DNA of 64,000 nt, taken from NCBI GenBank assembly GCA_009668225.1, contig WJYK01000002.1, forward strand, positions 1-64,000, given 5' to 3'. The notes under the pieces are model-generated. The model was given only the letters and a program-made list of their open reading frames with translations. It was not told the origin of the DNA and made no database searches. This document shows, piece by piece, positions 1 through 9,167 of this stretch; position 1 is the first letter of the stretch, and each line of letters starts with the position of its first letter. A program made the translations under genes and the position numbers. The stretch is from Enterobacteriaceae bacterium RIT693. GTDB lineage: Bacteria > Pseudomonadota > Gammaproteobacteria > Enterobacterales > Enterobacteriaceae.

Positions 1-1
1 A

Positions 2-55
2 ACAGCTAAACGAATGGGTTTGAGATGTTTTGAAGATATTGTCGGGAGTATGTAA
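2..55 (+). CDS. 3' end of an upstream gene (partial)
   Basis: An open frame enters from the left edge, encodes 17 residues ending in Gly-Ser-Met, and stops at TAA 53-55. That stop overlaps the ATG of the next gene by one base (TAATG), an arrangement typical of translational coupling. Too little is present to name the product. Because the next gene looks like a microcin immunity protein, this could be the tail of another microcin precursor, but that is inference. Confidence 0.4.
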   Translation, partial: TAKRMGLRCFEDIVGSM

Positions 56-297
56 TGGATTTTTCTAGATATTTTAATCCACTGGATGGATTTTACTATA
101 CAATGTTTTTTACCACTGATGATATAGAGTACAAAATAAGGCTAGGAAACAGACTTGTACGTATGTTTGAAGTAGGCATTGCTGTTTCTTTATTTTTCTA
201 CATATTCCGAAAGGATGATAGGAAATTTTGGCTTCTGGCCATGATATTAGACTTTATTTTACTTGTTATTTTTAAAATCAGTATGCTTTCTTATTAG
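55..297 (+). CDS. putative microcin immunity protein, two-helix membrane protein
   Basis: This 80-residue AT-rich protein has two hydrophobic segments (about residues 40-52 and 60-76) separated by a charged turn (RKDDRK), so it is probably an inner-membrane hairpin. A GGGAGT ribosome-binding site lies just upstream, and the start overlaps the stop of the preceding frame. It sits before a microcin-like precursor and the CvaA/CvaB-type export genes. In the colicin V operon the small immunity gene cvi also precedes cvaC. It aligns by eye with the broken gene at 668-900, sharing a (T/S)DD motif and both helices. Immunity is inferred from size, topology and position; I do not recognise a named family. 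Confidence 0.6.
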   Translation: MDFSRYFNPLDGFYYTMFFTTDDIEYKIRLGNRLVRMFEVGIAVSLFFYIFRKDDRKFWLLAMILDFILLVIFKISMLSY

Positions 298-380
298 TTG
301 TATTAATATATTTTTAAATTAAGAATTAACGATGGTTATATATTGCCATGTGGCTATTTTTATACAAAAGGAGAAATACT

Positions 381-635
381 ATGCGTGAATTATTCAGCAA
401 TGAAATGGAAACTGTTTCAGCGGCAGGCCTGGTTACTGATGACCCGAGGGTGGAAGATGCCATGAATAACTTCGATGACCTATGTAAAATAGGCGAGGGT
501 GCAGCCAAGGGGATCCCAGGCAGTCATTTGTCTGACAGTATTAATGTTGCAAAAAACACCGTGCATGAAGCGGTAAATCTTATGGATGCCATTTACACGC
601 AGCTATTCAATAATATAAATAAATGGTTTAGCTAA
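381..635 (+). CDS. class II microcin precursor with double-residue leader
   Basis: The 84-residue product begins MRELFSNEMETVSAA, which lines up residue for residue with the colicin V leader MRTLTLNELDSVSGG. The conserved positions are Met-Arg, Leu4, Asn-Glu and Val-Ser, but Ala-Ala replaces Gly-Gly. Cleavage after Ala15 by the C39 peptidase encoded downstream would leave a 69-residue peptide with a single Cys and helical, amphipathic stretches. It lacks the Ser/Gly-rich C-terminal tail of siderophore-linked microcins, so it belongs with the unmodified class IIa type. An AAAGGAGA ribosome-binding site precedes ATG 381; an in-frame ATG at 348 has no such site. Antibacterial activity is inferred from leader and context. 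Confidence 0.75.
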   Translation: MRELFSNEMETVSAAGLVTDDPRVEDAMNNFDDLCKIGEGAAKGIPGSHLSDSINVAKNTVHEAVNLMDAIYTQLFNNINKWFS

Positions 636-641
636 CTAAGT

Positions 642-673
642 AACCATAAGCCTGATATATCAGGCTTATGGTT
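642..673. terminator. perfect palindrome after the microcin gene
   Basis: A perfect 32-base palindrome (14-base arms AACCATAAGCCTGA around TATA) begins six bases after the microcin stop codon. It has no T-tract, so it may attenuate transcription or protect the 3' end of the microcin mRNA. The first possible start codon of the next frame lies inside its right arm. Confidence 0.5.
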
Positions 674-900
674 GATGCAGATATCATTATGATAGAATTT
701 ATTACTTTTCTTATGAGCGACGATCCATCCATAAAATCTAGTTATGGAAAACAAATTATGGATAGATATACTATATTTGTTGTTTCTATTTTTCTTTGGG
801 TCATTATCTACCGCCACAAGCAACATGCAGAATTTGTTATTTTTTTTCGTTAATCATTTTTTCTGCTGTTGCACTCTACGTAATAAATAGAATGCCGTAA
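668..900 (+). pseudogene. second immunity-like gene, frameshifted at a run of eight T
   Basis: The reading frame from 668 encodes one transmembrane helix and stops at 851-853, just after eight Ts (840-847). A -1 shift at that run (equivalent to one extra T) continues the frame to TAA 898-900, adds a second hydrophobic helix and gives about 77 residues. The restored protein resembles the 80-residue immunity candidate at 55-297: both have a hydrophobic start, an (T/S)DD motif, a Lys/Gly segment and two helices. No clear ribosome-binding site is visible; ATGs at 689 and 713 are alternatives. It could be a decayed gene, a sequencing error, or a programmed frameshift, since T7 is a slippery sequence. 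Confidence 0.5.
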
Positions 901-951
901 TATCAAATTCAAATACTATTTACATGAACGCTTTTATCAAAGGTACAAGTT

Positions 952-2229
952 TTGTATAGAAAGGACGCACTGGAAAGCAGAAAGCATAAATGGCAGGGGC
1001 GTGCGATTTTACTGCCTGGCATCCCGGCATGGATAATCGCTGCCGGTTGTATGCTATTTATCACTACATTTCTTGTGTTTGTGATAACCGGTAGTTACAC
1101 AAGGCGTGTAAACGTCAGCGGTGAGATCACAACGCTGCCTCGTACAGCGAATATCTATTCAGCCGTGCAGGGTGTTGTGGTGAAACAGTTTGTTCGGGAA
1201 GGGCAAACGGTACGAAAAGGCGATCCTATTTATCAAATCGATATCAGTAAGAGTAGCCTTAACGGCGTGTTTAGCGAAAACAAGAAAAAAGATATTCAAA
1301 ACCAACTGGCTCGCGTAGATAACATCATCTCAGGACTGGCAGACAGTAAAAAAATTACGCTGAAAGCGCTTGATAAACAGCGTCTGGAGTATAGCAGTGC
1401 CTTTATCAGTTCCTCGGCTATTTTAAAAAAAGCCGAGGAGGGTATCAAAATAATGAAAACCAACATGGATAATTATCAAAAATACCATGTGAAAGGGCTG
1501 GTTAATAAGGACCAGCTGATTAGCCAAACCGCACTTTATTACCAACAGCAAAACAACCTTCTCACGCTAAATGCACAAAATGTACAGCATGCCCAGCAAA
1601 TAACCAATCTTGAAAGCCAGCTTCAAACCCAGGCCGCAGAGTTTGATAATCGAATTTATCAGATGGAGCTTCAGCGCTTCGAGCTACAGAAAGAACTTAC
1701 CGGAATGGACGTCAGCGAAGAGATTATTGTTCGCGCTCTGACCGGGGGCGAGGTCGACTCTATGAGCGTGACCGTAGGGCAAATGGTAGATATCGGCGAT
1801 AGCCTGCTGCAGGTCATTCCGGAAAATATAGACGGTTACTATCTTGTTGCCTGGGTACCTAACGATGCGGTTCCGTATATCAAGGTTGGCGACCCGGTTA
1901 ATATCCGCTATGAGGCATTTCCTGCCGCTAAATTTGGTCAGTTTGCGGCGGTAATAACCATGATATCCAAAACCCCGGCATCGCCTCAGGAGATGATGAC
2001 CTATCAGGCCGCACCGGGAATGCCCGCCACGCCAGTTCCCTGGTTTAAAGTCACGGTTAAGCCGAATAAACAGGCTATTACCTATGAGGGAAAATCGCGC
2101 TCTTTAACAAACGGTATGAAAGCGCAGAGTACGCTTTTTCTGGAAACAAGGAGGATTTACCAATGGATGCTCGCACCATTTTACGACATGAAGCACAGCG
2201 CAACAGGGCCGGAAAATGAACCGGGATAG
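952..2229 (+). CDS. mchE: microcin secretion adaptor, HlyD/CvaA family
   Basis: A membrane-fusion protein (425 residues) of the type that links an inner-membrane ABC exporter to TolC. One N-terminal membrane anchor (about residues 24-47) is followed by a lipoyl-like segment ([20 protein letters not shown]), a long coiled-coil hairpin (about 120-260) and a beta-barrel C-terminus. Length and order match CvaA and MchE. The start is TTG 952 with AAAGG eight bases upstream; no ATG lies near. The last 14 bases overlap the exporter gene, so the two are probably co-translated. The outer-membrane partner TolC is not in the window and would be supplied by the chromosome. Confidence 0.85.
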   Translation: MYRKDALESRKHKWQGRAILLPGIPAWIIAAGCMLFITTFLVFVITGSYTRRVNVSGEITTLPRTANIYSAVQGVVVKQFVREGQTVRKGDPIYQIDISKSSLNGVFSENKKKDIQNQLARVDNIISGLADSKKITLKALDKQRLEYSSAFISSSAILKKAEEGIKIMKTNMDNYQKYHVKGLVNKDQLISQTALYYQQQNNLLTLNAQNVQHAQQITNLESQLQTQAAEFDNRIYQMELQRFELQKELTGMDVSEEIIVRALTGGEVDSMSVTVGQMVDIGDSLLQVIPENIDGYYLVAWVPNDAVPYIKVGDPVNIRYEAFPAAKFGQFAAVITMISKTPASPQEMMTYQAAPGMPATPVPWFKVTVKPNKQAITYEGKSRSLTNGMKAQSTLFLETRRIYQWMLAPFYDMKHSATGPENEPG

Positions 2230-4318
2230 TATCAGGACGTTATTTCATCAGTTGGATTTGAAATGGCGTCGGCGCGTGCCTGTTATTCATCAAACCGAAT
2301 CCTCTGAATGCGGACTGGCCTGCCTGGCAATGGTATGTGGGCATTACGGCAAAAATATTGACCTGATTTCACTACGCCAACAATTTAATCTCTCTGCCCG
2401 GGGAACCTCGCTGGCAGGGCTCAGCGAAATAGCGGGCCAACTGGAGATGGCTAGCAGGGCGCTGTCTTTGGAGCTGAATGAGCTTTCCGCATTAAAAACG
2501 CCTTGTATCATCCACTGGGACTTTAACCATTTTGTGGTGCTGATCGGCGTAAAACATAACCGTTACGTGATCCACGATCCTGCCAGAGGGCGCAGAACGA
2601 TCGGTTTAGCCGAAATGTCGCGCTATTTCACCGGCGTAGCACTTGAAGTCTGGCCCGGCAGCCAATTTACGCAACGTACGGTTAAGCACCGGATAAGCCT
2701 CAAGACGCTTATTAGCAGTATATATGGCATAAAAAGTACGCTAACCAAAATTTTCTGTTTGTCATTAATCATCGAGACCATCAATCTTATTCTGCCTGTT
2801 GGTACTCAGCTTGTTATGGACCATGCTATTCCCGCCGGAGACAAGGGATTGCTTACCCTTATTTGCCCTGCATTGGTCTTCTTTATTTTGCTGCGGGCCT
2901 CGGTAAGCCTGCTTCGCGCCTGGTCCTCACTGGTGATGGCAACCCTAATTAACGTGCAATGGCAGTCTGGTCTGTTTAATCACCTTTTAAAGCTACCGTT
3001 AAGCTATTTTGAACGCCGTAAGTTGGGGGATATACAATCCAGATTTGGATCACTGGATACATTACGGAGCACGTTTACCACCAGCATAACGGGCGCCATC
3101 ATGGATGGGATCATGGTTCTCGGCGTTCTGATTATGCTGGCGCTTTATGGTGGATTTCTGACCTGGGTCGTACTGGGCTTTACGGCTATCTATGTTCTTA
3201 TTCGTCTGCTGACCTATGGATATTACCGCCAGCTTTCTGAGGAGAATCTGGTCAGGGGAGCGCGAGCAAACTCTTATTTCATGGAAACGCTGTACGGCAT
3301 TGCCACTGTAAAAATCCAGGGCATGGCGACAAGACGCGGTAAACACTGGCTCAACCTGAAAATAGAGGCCATCAACTCGGGAATTAAAATCACCAAAATG
3401 GATCTGTTGTTCGGCGGGATGAATACGCTTGTTGCCGCCAGCGATCAGGTCGCCATTTTATGGTTAGGTGCCGGCCTCGTCATCGACAATCAAATGACCA
3501 TCGGGATGTTCGTGGCGTTTGGCGCTTTTCGCGCTCAGTTTTCAGATAAGGTGGCATCATTGACAGGTTTTCTGTTGCAGCTAAGAATGATGAGTTTACA
3601 TAACGAACGTATCGCCGACATCGCATTACACCAACGTGAGGCGGAAAAACCGGCGCTGGCTATAACGGCAGCCATGCAGTCCGCGACGCTGGAGGCGGTT
3701 GACCTTGGTTACCGCTATGACAGCCAGAGCACGCCGGTGTTCAGCGACCTGACATTTTCCATTGCAGCCGGGGAGAGCGTTGCCATTACCGGCGCGTCCG
3801 GCGCCGGGAAAACCACGTTAATGAAAGTATTATGTGGGTTGTTTGAACCTGACGCAGGAAAAGTTATTGTTAATGGCGCGGATATCCGCCAGATAGGCAT
3901 CAATAATTATCATAAGTTAATCGCCTGTGTGATGCAGGATGACCGATTATTCTCCGGCTCTATTCGGGAGAACATCGTTGGCTTTACGGCGCAGGACGAC
4001 GAAAACTGGATGATCGAGTGCGCCCAAGCCAGCAACATCCACGAGACTATAATGAAAATGCCGATGGGCTACGAAACCCTGATAGGCGAACTGGGTGAGG
4101 GGCTTTCAGGAGGACAGAAGCAGCGAATATTTATTGCCCGTGCGCTCTATCGCAAGCCGGGAATTCTATTTATGGATGAAGCAACCAGTTCGCTGGATGT
4201 GGAAAGCGAGCATTTCGTTAGCCAGGCAATTAAAAAACTGAATATCACCAGAATCATCATTGCCCATCGGGAAACGACTCTGGCAACTGTCGATAGATGT
4301 CTTACCCTGACGCAATAA
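2216..4318 (+). CDS. mchF: microcin-processing ABC exporter with C39 peptidase (CvaB/MchF type)
   Basis: A 700-residue bifunctional exporter. The N-terminal C39 peptidase domain (about 20-150) has Cys32 (SSECGLAC), His105 and Asp121, the same positions as the catalytic triad of CvaB. Six membrane helices follow (about 175-450), then an ABC ATPase with Walker [10 protein letters not shown] (about 525), signature LSGGQ, Walker [10 protein letters not shown] and an H-loop histidine. It should cut the leader of the precursor at 381-635 and export the peptide through MchE and TolC. The gene overlaps mchE by 14 bases and ends in a bidirectional terminator. It appears complete and intact. Confidence 0.92.
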   Translation: MNRDSIRTLFHQLDLKWRRRVPVIHQTESSECGLACLAMVCGHYGKNIDLISLRQQFNLSARGTSLAGLSEIAGQLEMASRALSLELNELSALKTPCIIHWDFNHFVVLIGVKHNRYVIHDPARGRRTIGLAEMSRYFTGVALEVWPGSQFTQRTVKHRISLKTLISSIYGIKSTLTKIFCLSLIIETINLILPVGTQLVMDHAIPAGDKGLLTLICPALVFFILLRASVSLLRAWSSLVMATLINVQWQSGLFNHLLKLPLSYFERRKLGDIQSRFGSLDTLRSTFTTSITGAIMDGIMVLGVLIMLALYGGFLTWVVLGFTAIYVLIRLLTYGYYRQLSEENLVRGARANSYFMETLYGIATVKIQGMATRRGKHWLNLKIEAINSGIKITKMDLLFGGMNTLVAASDQVAILWLGAGLVIDNQMTIGMFVAFGAFRAQFSDKVASLTGFLLQLRMMSLHNERIADIALHQREAEKPALAITAAMQSATLEAVDLGYRYDSQSTPVFSDLTFSIAAGESVAITGASGAGKTTLMKVLCGLFEPDAGKVIVNGADIRQIGINNYHKLIACVMQDDRLFSGSIRENIVGFTAQDDENWMIECAQASNIHETIMKMPMGYETLIGELGEGLSGGQKQRIFIARALYRKPGILFMDEATSSLDVESEHFVSQAIKKLNITRIIIAHRETTLATVDRCLTLTQ

Positions 4319-4343
4319 AAACCCGCCAGTTGGCGGGTTTTTA
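4317..4343. terminator. bidirectional terminator between mchF and maeA
   Basis: The hairpin ACCCGCCAGTTGGCGGGT is flanked by A and T runs on both sides. It therefore works as an intrinsic terminator in both directions for the convergent genes mchF and maeA. Confidence 0.85.
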
Positions 4344-4358
4344 TTTAACGAAGTGAAA

Positions 4359-6056
4359 TCAGATAGACGTCCGACGGTAGTCGCGGTATTCCGGCCGCCA
4401 GAAATTATCGTCAATCGCCTGCTTCAGCGCTTCAGCGGAAGTGACGACCGCAACGCCTTGCTGTTGGGCAATCTTCGCTACCGCGTAGGCGATAGCGCGC
4501 GACACTTTCTGAATATCTTTCAGCTCCGGCAACACCATTCCTTCACCGTTAATCAACAGCGGAGAGTGCTGTGCCAGCGACTCGCTTGCCGCCATCAGCA
4601 TCTCGTCGGTAATACGGGACGCTCCGGAAGCAATCACCCCCAGGCCAATACCCGGGAAGATGTAGGCGTTGTTACACTGGGCGATAGGATACGTTTTGTC
4701 TTTCCAGCTCACCGGCGCAAACGGGCTGCCGGTGGCCACCAACGCGGCGCCGTCGGTCCAGGTAATGATGTCCTGCGGCGTCGCTTCCACGCGGGAGGTT
4801 GGGTTAGACAGCGGCATCACGATTGGGCGCGGGCAGTGCTTGTGCATTTCGCGAATAATTTCTTCAGTGAACAGGCCCGTTTGACCAGAAACGCCGATAA
4901 GAATATTAGGCTTCGCGTTACGCACCACGTCCAGCAGAGAGATTGCCTCGTTTTCCAGATCCCAGCCGGACAGGCTTTCGCGGCTCTGAACCAGTTTAGT
5001 CTGGAAGGAGAGCAGGTTCGGCATGTTGTCGGTCAGCAGGCCGAAGCGGTCGACCATAAACACGTTGCTACGGGCGGCTTCTTCGCTCAGCCCTTCGCGC
5101 TGCATCTGAGCGATGATTTGCTCGGCGATGCCGCAGCCCGCAGAGCCCGCGCCCAGGAAGACGATCTTCTGTTGGTTAAGCTGGCTGCCTGCCGCGCGGC
5201 TGGCGGCGATAAGCGTACCCACGGTAACCGCCGCTGTGCCCTGAATATCATCGTTGAACGAGCAAATCTCGTCACGATAGCGGGTGAGCAACGGCATCGC
5301 ATTTTTCTGCGCGAAGTCTTCAAACTGCAGCAGCACGTCCGGCCAGCGGTGGCGAACGGCCTGAATAAACTCATCCACAAATTCGTAGTACTCGTCGCCG
5401 GTGATTCGTGGATGACGGGAGCCCATATACAGCGGATCGTTCAGCAGCTGCTGATTATTGGTGCCCACATCCAGCACGACAGGCAGGGTATAGGCCGGGC
5501 TGATCCCGCCGCAGGCGGTGTACAGCGAAAGCTTACCGATAGGGATGCCCATACCGCCGATACCCTGGTCGCCGAGGCCGAGAATACGTTCGCCGTCGGT
5601 TACCACGATAACTTTAATATTGTGGTTTGGGACGTTCTGCAGAATATCATCCATATGATGGCGGTTTTCATAGTTGATAAACACACCGCGTGAACGACGA
5701 TAAATTTCGGAGAAGCGTTCGCAGGCAGCGCCGACGGTTGGGGTGTAGATAACCGGCATCATCTCTTCAAGATGATTCTCTACCAGGCGGTAGAACAGCG
5801 TTTCGTTGGTGTCCTGGATGTTACGCAGGTAAATGTGCTTATCAATTTCGGTTTTGAAGCCCTGGTATTGGATCCAGGCGCGTTCCGCTTGTTCTTCGAT
5901 GGTTTCAACCACTTCCGGCAGCAGGCCAAGCAGGTTGAAGTTGCGGCGCTCTTCGATGCTAAAAGCGCTGCCTTTATTGAGTAGGGGGAATTCAAGTAAA
6001 ACAGGTCCGGCGTAAGGAATATAAAGCGAGCGATGTTTTTTTGGTTTGATGTCCAT
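4359..6056 (-). CDS. maeA: NAD-dependent malic enzyme
   Basis: Oxidative decarboxylation of L-malate to pyruvate and CO2 with NAD, in the cytosol. The protein is nearly identical in pattern to E. coli MaeA (SfcA), including the catalytic Tyr104 in VIYTPTVGA, the metal-binding segment FEDF, the nucleotide motif GAGSAGCG and the C-terminus RDYRRTSI. Starting at ATG 6056 gives 565 residues, exactly the E. coli length, with an AAGAG ribosome-binding site at suitable distance. An upstream in-frame ATG at 6101 would add 15 unmatched residues. The gene stands alone, and its 350-base upstream region contains a Cra-like palindrome. Confidence 0.97.
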   Translation of the reverse strand: MDIKPKKHRSLYIPYAGPVLLEFPLLNKGSAFSIEERRNFNLLGLLPEVVETIEEQAERAWIQYQGFKTEIDKHIYLRNIQDTNETLFYRLVENHLEEMMPVIYTPTVGAACERFSEIYRRSRGVFINYENRHHMDDILQNVPNHNIKVIVVTDGERILGLGDQGIGGMGIPIGKLSLYTACGGISPAYTLPVVLDVGTNNQQLLNDPLYMGSRHPRITGDEYYEFVDEFIQAVRHRWPDVLLQFEDFAQKNAMPLLTRYRDEICSFNDDIQGTAAVTVGTLIAASRAAGSQLNQQKIVFLGAGSAGCGIAEQIIAQMQREGLSEEAARSNVFMVDRFGLLTDNMPNLLSFQTKLVQSRESLSGWDLENEAISLLDVVRNAKPNILIGVSGQTGLFTEEIIREMHKHCPRPIVMPLSNPTSRVEATPQDIITWTDGAALVATGSPFAPVSWKDKTYPIAQCNNAYIFPGIGLGVIASGASRITDEMLMAASESLAQHSPLLINGEGMVLPELKDIQKVSRAIAYAVAKIAQQQGVAVVTSAEALKQAIDDNFWRPEYRDYRRTSI

Positions 6057-6224
6057 GTGCATACTCTTTTTTCGACGTAATGTCTTGCCCGTAAGGCTCA
6101 TTCGGTGAGTTGTCGCGCGATATTATGGCACAGCGGTTTCGCATCTGACACCGCCAGGCCAAGAACTTTGGTTACACAAGTCCCCAAACCCCCGGTAATA
6201 TTGTTTCGGAACGTGCCTGAAATA

Positions 6225-6240
6225 GCTAAATCGATTTAGC
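6225..6240. promoter_or_regulatory. Cra-like palindrome upstream of maeA
   Basis: GCTAAATCGATTTAGC is a perfect 16-base palindrome about 170 bases upstream of the maeA start. It resembles the LacI/GalR-family operator used by Cra (core TGAAWCGNTT) with one mismatch, which would fit control of malate-to-pyruvate flux by glycolytic state. The rest of the 6057-6415 gap shows no gene. Confidence 0.35.
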
Positions 6241-6415
6241 CACAAATGCCTATGGAAAGGCATCGCCTGTTTATTTAAACGCCATGGGCACGGTTAAAAA
6301 CGGGCGGCTTTTAAGCTTGTTTTTTTGACTTTTAAACACCATGTTTAGCGCAGGTCAAAATGCCACATGCAATAAAAGAGCGGATCCGAAACTTACAATA
6401 TAAGGGAATATGACA

Positions 6416-7063
6416 ATGCAAACCTTTCGCTATCCGGCAGGAACGCTTCATTCTACGGGGGACAGCCGCGCTGAAAACGCCAATTTGTTTGATATTGTTA
6501 TTGATACGCCGCGCCTGACGCTTTCTCCACCTATACCAACGGATGCCCCGGCGCTGCTGAGCATATTTTCCGATCCGCAGGTAATGAAGTACTGGAACAC
6601 TGCCCCCTGGCACGCGCTTGATGATGCTATGCGTTTTATTGACCGCAGCACGGATGAGCGTCGTGACGGCCTGGCGCTCACGCTTTGTATTCGAGACAAA
6701 CAGTCGGGCCAGCTGGCGGGTAAATGCATGCTTTTCAGCTTTGTCGGTCATTCCAGACGTGCCGAAATTGGCTTTGGCCTTAGCCGCGCGTACTGGGGAA
6801 AAGGTCTGATTAACGAAGCCGCCGGAGCGCTGATTGCTTATGCGTTTGATGTGCTCAAACTGCGCAGAATCGAGGCCGAAATTGATCCTGAAAACCAGGC
6901 TTCAGCCGCTGCATTACAGAAACTTGGCTTTACTCAGGAGGGGCTGTTGAGAAAACGCTGGGAAATTAACGGCATCGTTTCAGACTCGGCCCTGTTTGGG
7001 CTGCTGGCGGAAGAAAAAAACTGCGCTAATGATGGTCAGGGAACCACAAACCAAACCGGGTGA
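6416..7063 (+). CDS. GNAT N-acetyltransferase (RimJ/RimL type)
   Basis: A 215-residue acetyl-CoA-dependent acetyltransferase. The core follows the RimJ/RimL pattern: DTPRLTLSPP near the N-terminus, a beta-strand EIGFGLSRAYWGKGL supplying the acetyl-CoA loop, and the segment NQASAAALQKLGF. It has about 30 extra N-terminal residues before the core. AAGGGA at 6402-6407 fits ATG 6416 better than ATG 6410, which is only two bases away. The 3' end overlaps the convergent sensor kinase gene by 38 bases, so the last dozen residues may be non-conserved. The substrate is unknown; some family members acetylate ribosomal proteins, others toxins or antibiotics. Confidence 0.8.
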   Translation: MQTFRYPAGTLHSTGDSRAENANLFDIVIDTPRLTLSPPIPTDAPALLSIFSDPQVMKYWNTAPWHALDDAMRFIDRSTDERRDGLALTLCIRDKQSGQLAGKCMLFSFVGHSRRAEIGFGLSRAYWGKGLINEAAGALIAYAFDVLKLRRIEAEIDPENQASAAALQKLGFTQEGLLRKRWEINGIVSDSALFGLLAEEKNCANDGQGTTNQTG

Positions 7064-8417
7064 CGCCGCCCTGACTTTCAACCGTGCAGCGGCCCTGATG
7101 CAGCTGCATGATGGAGTTAACGATGGATAACCCAAGCCCGCTGGAATGCGCCGAGTCGTTGCGGGAAGGATCCGCCCGGTAAAAACGATCGAAAAGCCTT
7201 TCCTGATGCGCCGGGGAAATCGTCTCTCCTCGGTTAATCACCTCGATAGACATGCCTTTATCTGCCGGCTTCGCCTCAATGATAATCTCGCTGCCCGGTA
7301 AGGCGTAGCGCACCGCGTTAGAAAGCAAATTCGCCAGCGCGCGGCGCAGCAGCAGAGCATCCGCGTATACCGTACCGCTGGCGCGAGTCTGAATCATGAT
7401 TTCCCGGTCAGCCGCCAGATCTTCAAAATACTCGCCGATGCGGTTTATCTCTTCAGCAACATCGATATCGTGCCGCTGGATCTCCTGGTCTGGCTGCTCC
7501 GCCTGGGCCAGAAACAGCATATTGTCGATCATCCGCGACATGCGCTGCAGTTCTTCAAAGTTAGAGCCCAGCAGCCGCTGGTAATAAGCGTTGTCCCTGG
7601 CGGCGCCCAGGCCAACTTCCGTCTGGCCGAGCAGGGTGGTTATCGGCGTGCGCAGGTCGTGGGCCATATCAGCGCTGACCTGTTTTAACTGCTGGAAACC
7701 CCGCTCCAGGCGTTCGAGCATGGCATTAATCTGGTCGATCAGCGTATCAAGTTCGGTCGGAACATCCTGTTTATCAAGCCGTGAAGAGAGCGTTTTGGTG
7801 CCGATTTTTGCCGTGCGGTCGGCCAGCCTGCGCAAAGGCGAAATGCCACGACGGGCAAAGATCACCGCCAGCACAACGGATATCGCCGCCATCATCGAAG
7901 CGAAGAGAATAATCTTGTTGCGGTACTCTTCCAGGATATGGGTTCTGTCGCTCAGAACGCGCGCCGAGACAATTTCCAGCGGCGGTAAATTATTAGCAGA
8001 AGGGCTAATCGCGGCCATGTACCCCATCGGTGTTCCGTCCGCGGTAACAGCATGATGCACGGCGTCAAGCGTCAGGCGCTGGTTTGCGGCAACGGGGCCT
8101 ACGGCGGGAATATCGCGCTGCATCGGGTTAACTTCCAGCAGCGTTGCGCCGCCGACGTAGCGAATCACCAGCAGCGATTCCGTATTACCCAGCATATTGG
8201 CAAACAGATGGGGCTTTTCGTGGATCAGCTGGCGGGCATCAAGATCCCTTAACAGCGTGCTGATCTGATCAACGCGGGAAACGAGCGCGGCATCATCGCG
8301 TATCGACAGCTGCTGGCGTAGGGCGTAATAAAGCGCGCTGCCCATGACGGTAAAAGTAACGAAAGAGAACGCCGCCAGCAGGACGGCGAGGCGGAAGGTC
8401 AGTGAGACGCGTTTCAT
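7026..8417 (-). CDS. heavy-metal/HprS-type sensor histidine kinase
   Basis: A 463-residue membrane sensor kinase. Two membrane helices (about 10-32 and 168-188) enclose a periplasmic sensor domain. They are followed by HAMP, a dimerisation domain with phosphoacceptor His253 (MAHDLRTPIT), and a catalytic domain with an N box (NLLSNAVRYA) and GLGLSIVNSI. The pattern fits the heavy-metal sensor family (CusS, CopS, HprS). ATG 8417 overlaps the regulator stop by four bases (ATGA); longer versions would run into the regulator gene. Its regulator lies directly upstream, but no copper-efflux genes adjoin, so the signal is unknown. Confidence 0.87.
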   Translation of the reverse strand: MKRVSLTFRLAVLLAAFSFVTFTVMGSALYYALRQQLSIRDDAALVSRVDQISTLLRDLDARQLIHEKPHLFANMLGNTESLLVIRYVGGATLLEVNPMQRDIPAVGPVAANQRLTLDAVHHAVTADGTPMGYMAAISPSANNLPPLEIVSARVLSDRTHILEEYRNKIILFASMMAAISVVLAVIFARRGISPLRRLADRTAKIGTKTLSSRLDKQDVPTELDTLIDQINAMLERLERGFQQLKQVSADMAHDLRTPITTLLGQTEVGLGAARDNAYYQRLLGSNFEELQRMSRMIDNMLFLAQAEQPDQEIQRHDIDVAEEINRIGEYFEDLAADREIMIQTRASGTVYADALLLRRALANLLSNAVRYALPGSEIIIEAKPADKGMSIEVINRGETISPAHQERLFDRFYRADPSRNDSAHSSGLGLSIVNSIMQLHQGRCTVESQGGVTRFGLWFPDHH

Positions 8418-9091
8418 GATTCTTGCTCGCAGCGGTAGCCCACGCCGTGTACGGTGTGGATAAGCCGCACCGGGAAGGGATCGTCCACCTTTTGCCGCAG
8501 CCTGCGCACCGCGACATCCACGACGTTGGTGTCGCTGTCGAAGTTCATATCCCAGACGCGAGAGGCGAGAAACGTTCTCGACAGAACTTGCCCGGGGTGT
8601 TGCAGGAAGCACACCAGCAGTTTGAACTCTTTGTTGGTCAGTGTGATACGTTTACCTTCACGCTCGCAGCGGAACTTCGCAACATCCACCACGAGATCTG
8701 CCAGCGACAGTAGCTCTTCGGACTCGGCCTGCGGCTGGCCCCGACGTAAAATAATACGCATTCTTGCCAACAGCTCTGCAAAGGAGAAGGGCTTAACAAG
8801 GTATTCATCAGCCCCGAGCCCAAGCCCGCGCAGACGATCTTCCAGGGTTCCACGGGCGCTCAAAAACAGTACCGGGGTCTGGCTATGGGCGCGTAAACGC
8901 TCCATCACCGTCCAGCCGTTCATTTCCGGCAGCATCACGTCCAGCAGGATCAGGTCATAACTCTCTTCCCGCGCCAGATGAAGGCCGTCGATGCCGTTGG
9001 CTGCCCAGTCTGCGGTATAGCCCGCTTCATTTAGCCCACTCACCAGATAGGCGGCGGTTTTCGCTTCGTCTTCAATGATGAGGATTTTCAA
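8414..9091 (-). CDS. OmpR/PhoB-family response regulator (CusR/HprR-like)
   Basis: Partner of the adjacent kinase. It has a receiver domain with acidic pair Glu7/Asp8, phosphoacceptor Asp51 (LILLDVMLP) and Lys in LVKPFSF. A winged-helix DNA-binding domain (about 125-225) ends in IHTVHGVGYRCE. The family start LKILIIEDE corresponds to TTG 9091 with AGGA nine bases upstream, giving 225 residues as usual for CusR/HprR. An ATG at 9136 would add 15 residues unlike the family. The kinase gene overlaps by four bases, so the two form one operon. Confidence 0.87.
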   Translation of the reverse strand: MKILIIEDEAKTAAYLVSGLNEAGYTADWAANGIDGLHLAREESYDLILLDVMLPEMNGWTVMERLRAHSQTPVLFLSARGTLEDRLRGLGLGADEYLVKPFSFAELLARMRIILRRGQPQAESEELLSLADLVVDVAKFRCEREGKRITLTNKEFKLLVCFLQHPGQVLSRTFLASRVWDMNFDSDTNVVDVAVRRLRQKVDDPFPVRLIHTVHGVGYRCEQES

Positions 9092-9167
9092 GCGGTGGGA
9101 TCCTGTCAAAAAGAGAGAAAAGGGCGTGGAGACCACCCCAGTCTCGTCAGTATAAGATGCGCGAACC

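Noticed and set aside
381..635. Siderophore-type (class IIb) microcin
   Set aside because: The Ser-rich C-terminal tail and the glycosyltransferase/esterase genes needed for siderophore attachment are absent.
4353..5693. 446-residue plus-strand open frame
   Set aside because: It lies wholly antisense to maeA, which is certain by homology. The frame is open only because of the codon bias of maeA.
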